Source of the DNA: Acetatifactor sp.
Lineage (GTDB): Bacteria > Bacillota > Clostridia > Lachnospirales > Lachnospiraceae
DNA: 17,161 nt
Assembly: GCA_016303085.1 (NCBI GenBank)
Contig: JAEDMI010000025.1
Span: 1 to 17,161, forward strand
Direction: 5' to 3'
The first letter of the stretch is position 1, and the number at the start of each line of letters is the position of its first letter. A program made the position numbers and the translations under genes. The notes below the pieces were generated by a model. It was not told the origin of the DNA and ran no database searches. It was given only the letters and a program-made list of their open reading frames with translations. Positions 15,464-17,161 of the stretch are shown here, piece by piece.

Positions 15464-16024
15464 TTATTTCTTCAGCTGATTTGTAAAAGACTCATAGGAG
15501 TCGGACAGTAATTCTAAAGTCTGAACATCCGACAGGTCATAGTCTCCTGTAAGCGTCATACAGGCTGCGCCGTGAATAAATATCCACATTTTCATAAAAA
15601 GACTGCCCGGGTCGGGACATCCCGCCGCTTTCGCCAGGTTAATCTCATAAACCACATTTCCCTCTTCCCCGTTCAACAGCTCATACATGCTCTTCCTCCG
15701 CTGCGTGCCATTCACGAAAAGCAGTTCAAACAGATGCTTTTCCTCCCGCGCAAAGGCGATATAAGCCATTCCCAAATTGGAAAAAGGAGCTTTTCCCGTG
15801 CGGGGATACAGGCTGTAATAATCCTGAAAAAAGCCGGCAGCTTTCTCGTAAACCGCATCCCACAGTTCGTCCATATTCTTATATACTCTGAAAATAGGCT
15901 GTGTAGAACACCCTGCCTTCGCTGCAACTTTTCTTGCCGTCACGTTTGCAAAGCCCTCTTCTCTGGTCATTGCAAATGCGGTATCCAAAATCATATCGAT
16001 TGTGATTGTTTCCTTACGGGCCAT
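15464..16024 (-). CDS. TetR/AcrR family transcriptional regulator
   Basis: A 186-residue regulator. The DNA-binding domain is at about 8-50, with VTARKVAAKAGCSTQPIFRVYKNM as the helix-turn-helix; the usual Tyr in the recognition helix is replaced (QPIFRVYKN). The C-terminal ligand domain (about 55-186) is helical and diverged, giving no hint of ligand. ATG 16024 has GGAGG about 12 bases upstream and AGAGG next to the start. It is the first gene of a minus-strand run that continues through an RpiR regulator to cmk, ispH, rpsA and cheR. Its promoter region holds a palindrome that overlaps the core promoter elements, which suggests autorepression. Confidence 0.9.
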   Translation of the reverse strand: MARKETITIDMILDTAFAMTREEGFANVTARKVAAKAGCSTQPIFRVYKNMDELWDAVYEKAAGFFQDYYSLYPRTGKAPFSNLGMAYIAFAREEKHLFELLFVNGTQRRKSMYELLNGEEGNVVYEINLAKAAGCPDPGSLFMKMWIFIHGAACMTLTGDYDLSDVQTLELLSDSYESFTNQLKK

Positions 16025-16123
16025 ACCTCTTTCGTTCCTCCCTCTGATTTTCCGGCAGTGACAATCCGACCGAAGATTAATGATTCAGGCCGTTCCGCCA
16101 CTGAATTGATATTCAAAGCATCG

Positions 16124-16168
16124 TATATAACACTTGTTATTTTACAGTCAATAACATCGTCTTGTCAA
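16124..16168 (-). promoter_or_regulatory. two overlapping sigma-A-like promoters for tetR
   Basis: On the minus strand, promoter 1 is TTGACA (16168-16163), 18 bases, TAAAAT (16144-16139). Promoter 2 is TTGACT (16151-16146), 16 bases, TATATA (16129-16124). Promoter 1 has a perfect consensus -35. Either would give a leader of roughly 90-110 bases before the tetR start. Confidence 0.55.
16127..16140. promoter_or_regulatory. 14-base palindrome, candidate TetR operator
   Basis: ATAACA and TGTTAT are perfect inverted arms around a two-base centre. The palindrome overlaps the -10 of promoter 1 and the spacer and -10 of promoter 2, where a bound TetR-type dimer would block transcription. Operator function is inferred from symmetry and place. 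Confidence 0.5.
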
Positions 16169-16172
16169 GTGC

Positions 16173-16208
16173 TACATCTTGTGTCTGCATACTGTACATC
16201 TTGTGTCT
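16173..16208. repeat. two direct copies of a 14-base element, 22 bases apart, upstream of the tetR promoters
   Basis: TACATCTTGTGTCT occurs at 16173-16186 and 16195-16208. The 22-base period is about two helical turns, so both copies face the same side of the DNA. A weaker copy may overlap the -35 region (ACATCGTCTTGT at 16154-16165). They lie directly upstream of the -35 of promoter 1, where activator sites are common. No stem-loop or mobile-element feature explains them. Confidence 0.5.
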
Positions 16209-16232
16209 TGCATGCTGTCTCATACTGCAAAC

Positions 16233-16260
16233 AAAAAGCATTCCCGAAGGAATGCTTTTC
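16233..16260 (-). terminator. intrinsic terminator of the lipoprotein gene, UUCG tetraloop
   Basis: AAAAGCATTCC (16234-16244) and GGAATGCTTTT (16249-16259) form a perfect 11-base stem. In the minus-strand transcript the loop reads UUCG closed by C-G, a very stable tetraloop, and the stem ends in a run of U. It begins about nine bases after the lipoprotein stop codon. Being symmetric, it could also stop plus-strand transcripts. Confidence 0.9.
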
Positions 16261-16268
16261 TCAGTTCT

Positions 16269-16856
16269 CTATTCATCCAAAATCGTTGAAAAATATTGTA
16301 TGGAGGTCACCTCACCATTGTTGCAGAGGAAGCAAAGCTTCATTCCATCCTTTTCATATACCAGCATATTTCCTTCTTCCGCGTAATCCGTTCCGTATGC
16401 TGCCGTCACATCCTCTTTCGTACAACCGATATAGATACCTTCTGCCGTAGTCACCACGTCATTCTTCAGGATAATTGCAGATACAAAGTCTTCTTCGCCC
16501 TGTGGATAGGTATCTATTTCAAAATCACTGTAGGTATAAATCTTATCCAGTCCCTCAAAAGCACAGCTTGCCGCTTCAAAATAAGAGTCCGGATCTCCCA
16601 GTTTCTCCAGAATCGGCTTCATATTTTCATCGACAGAAACGGTCACATCCTTATATTGAAAAACAAATCCCTTGTGAACCGCTTCCTTTTCACTTCCGTT
16701 TTCGGTCAGTGCTTCAGAATTTCCCCCGGCATTTTCCCGGGCGGAGTTTTCCGCAGGACTTCCCGCTGTTTCCCTTTCAATCACTCTTTCGCTGCTTCCG
16801 CAGCCTGCCATCATAACCATACCTGCCATCAATAAACCTAACACCATTTTTTTCAT
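16269..16856 (-). CDS. small lipoprotein next to an SGNH-hydrolase gene, function unknown
   Basis: A 195-residue protein with a lipoprotein signal: Lys2-Lys3, hydrophobic 4-16, lipobox M-A-G-C with Cys19 as the lipid-attachment residue. A Ser/Glu/Asn-rich linker follows to about residue 60. The folded part has two similar-looking halves, each with a short helix motif (ILEKLGDPDSYF; KEDVTAAYGTDY) before a beta-rich stretch, perhaps a duplicated alpha/beta unit; this is my reading by eye. It contains paired cysteines (CAFEGL; GCTKED; LCFLCNN). I chose ATG 16856, with GGGAGG seven bases upstream; the more upstream ATG at 16877 overlaps the preceding stop. It lies 17 bases after the SGNH gene, so the two are very likely co-transcribed. 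I do not know its function. Confidence 0.82.
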   Translation of the reverse strand: MKKMVLGLLMAGMVMMAGCGSSERVIERETAGSPAENSARENAGGNSEALTENGSEKEAVHKGFVFQYKDVTVSVDENMKPILEKLGDPDSYFEAASCAFEGLDKIYTYSDFEIDTYPQGEEDFVSAIILKNDVVTTAEGIYIGCTKEDVTAAYGTDYAEEGNMLVYEKDGMKLCFLCNNGEVTSIQYFSTILDE

Positions 16857-16873
16857 AAAACATCCTCCCGTCT

Positions 16874-17161
16874 TCACTGCTCTATTCCGTATTTTAAATA
16901 TTGCTCCTGCTTCTCCTGTTCATAATCCGCAAGTTTTTGTTCCCATATTGTATTCAGGTCTGCATCCGATCGTCTGTCCCGGACCGCTGTCTGTTCTCTG
17001 AGAATCTGCCCGAAGTAGGAGCTGAGTTTTTCTGCCCCGGAAAGATTCAGATGCAATCCCCCATCATAGGTATCCGTCTGAAAATCCAGTCCGATTTCCT
17101 CTGTACATTCCAAAAAGTTGACATAAAGCAGGTTATGCTCACATGCATACTCTTCCATCTG
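16874..17161 (-). CDS. C-terminal part of an SGNH/GDSL-hydrolase-like protein, cut by window edge
   Basis: The frame is open to the right edge; 95 codons and the TGA stop (16876-16874) are visible. The segment YDGGLHLNLSGAEKLSSYFG carries the Asp and His of the last SGNH block, followed by the family's typical Gly-Ala-Glu-Lys helix. The tail (about 40 residues: DRRSD, then WEQKLADYEQEKQEQYL) is charged and helical. Such proteins in Lachnospiraceae often accompany MBOAT O-acyltransferases that modify cell-surface polymers, but that partner would lie outside the window, so the role is inference. The signal peptide and the nucleophile Ser block are not visible. Confidence 0.7.
   Translation of the reverse strand, partial: QMEEYACEHNLLYVNFLECTEEIGLDFQTDTYDGGLHLNLSGAEKLSSYFGQILREQTAVRDRRSDADLNTIWEQKLADYEQEKQEQYLKYGIEQ

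Noticed and set aside
16173..16208. Short direct repeats as a CRISPR array
   Set aside because: Only two 14-base copies with eight bases between them, and no cas gene nearby.

Overview
The window looks like a chromosome segment of an anaerobic, probably motile and spore-forming member of Clostridia, most likely Lachnospiraceae. The reasons are a full rnfCDGEAB operon, the ispH/rpsA pairing with cmk and a BaiN-like flavoprotein, a stand-alone AP2/HNH-derived protein, a GH25 lysozyme, a SleB-like hydrolase and strong GGAGG ribosome binding sites. This assignment is inference from gene content; no rRNA or marker search was possible. Nearly all the DNA is coding, and no gene-free stretch exceeds 300 bases.

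Left part (1-3217): the 5' end of an XpaC-like gene runs off the left edge, with a SleB-like cell-wall hydrolase upstream of it, both on the minus strand. A plus-strand AP2/HNH-derived DNA-binding protein follows, with its own extended -10 promoter. It converges on a membrane-anchored GH25 lysozyme that trails the rnf operon.

Centre (3257-9603): rnfC, D, G, E, A and B lie on the minus strand with overlaps or gaps of 15 bases or less. They encode the membrane complex that couples ferredoxin:NAD+ oxidoreduction to ion transport. All expected Fe-S cysteines and both covalent-FMN motifs are present. RnfE carries an extra cysteine-rich acidic tail. Divergent from rnfC is a DEDD-type exonuclease (YprB-like), which ends at a bidirectional terminator shared with cheR.

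Right part (9634-16024): a minus-strand run reads tetR, a murR/rpiR-type regulator, a BaiN/HI0933-like flavoprotein, cmk, ispH, rpsA and cheR, with small gaps and one 20-base overlap (ispH/rpsA). Upstream of tetR are two overlapping sigma-A-like promoters, a 14-base palindrome that fits an autoregulatory operator, and two copies of a 14-base repeat spaced 22 bases apart.

Right edge (16233-17161): the end of an SGNH-hydrolase-like gene and a small lipoprotein gene lie on the minus strand, closed by a strong UUCG-loop terminator.

I do not see a clearly new multi-gene system. The most interesting items are the UUU-UGA junction at the ispH/rpsA overlap, where a +1 slip would make the fused protein known from relatives; the degenerate HNH/AP2 protein; the RnfE cysteine tail; and the layered control region of tetR.
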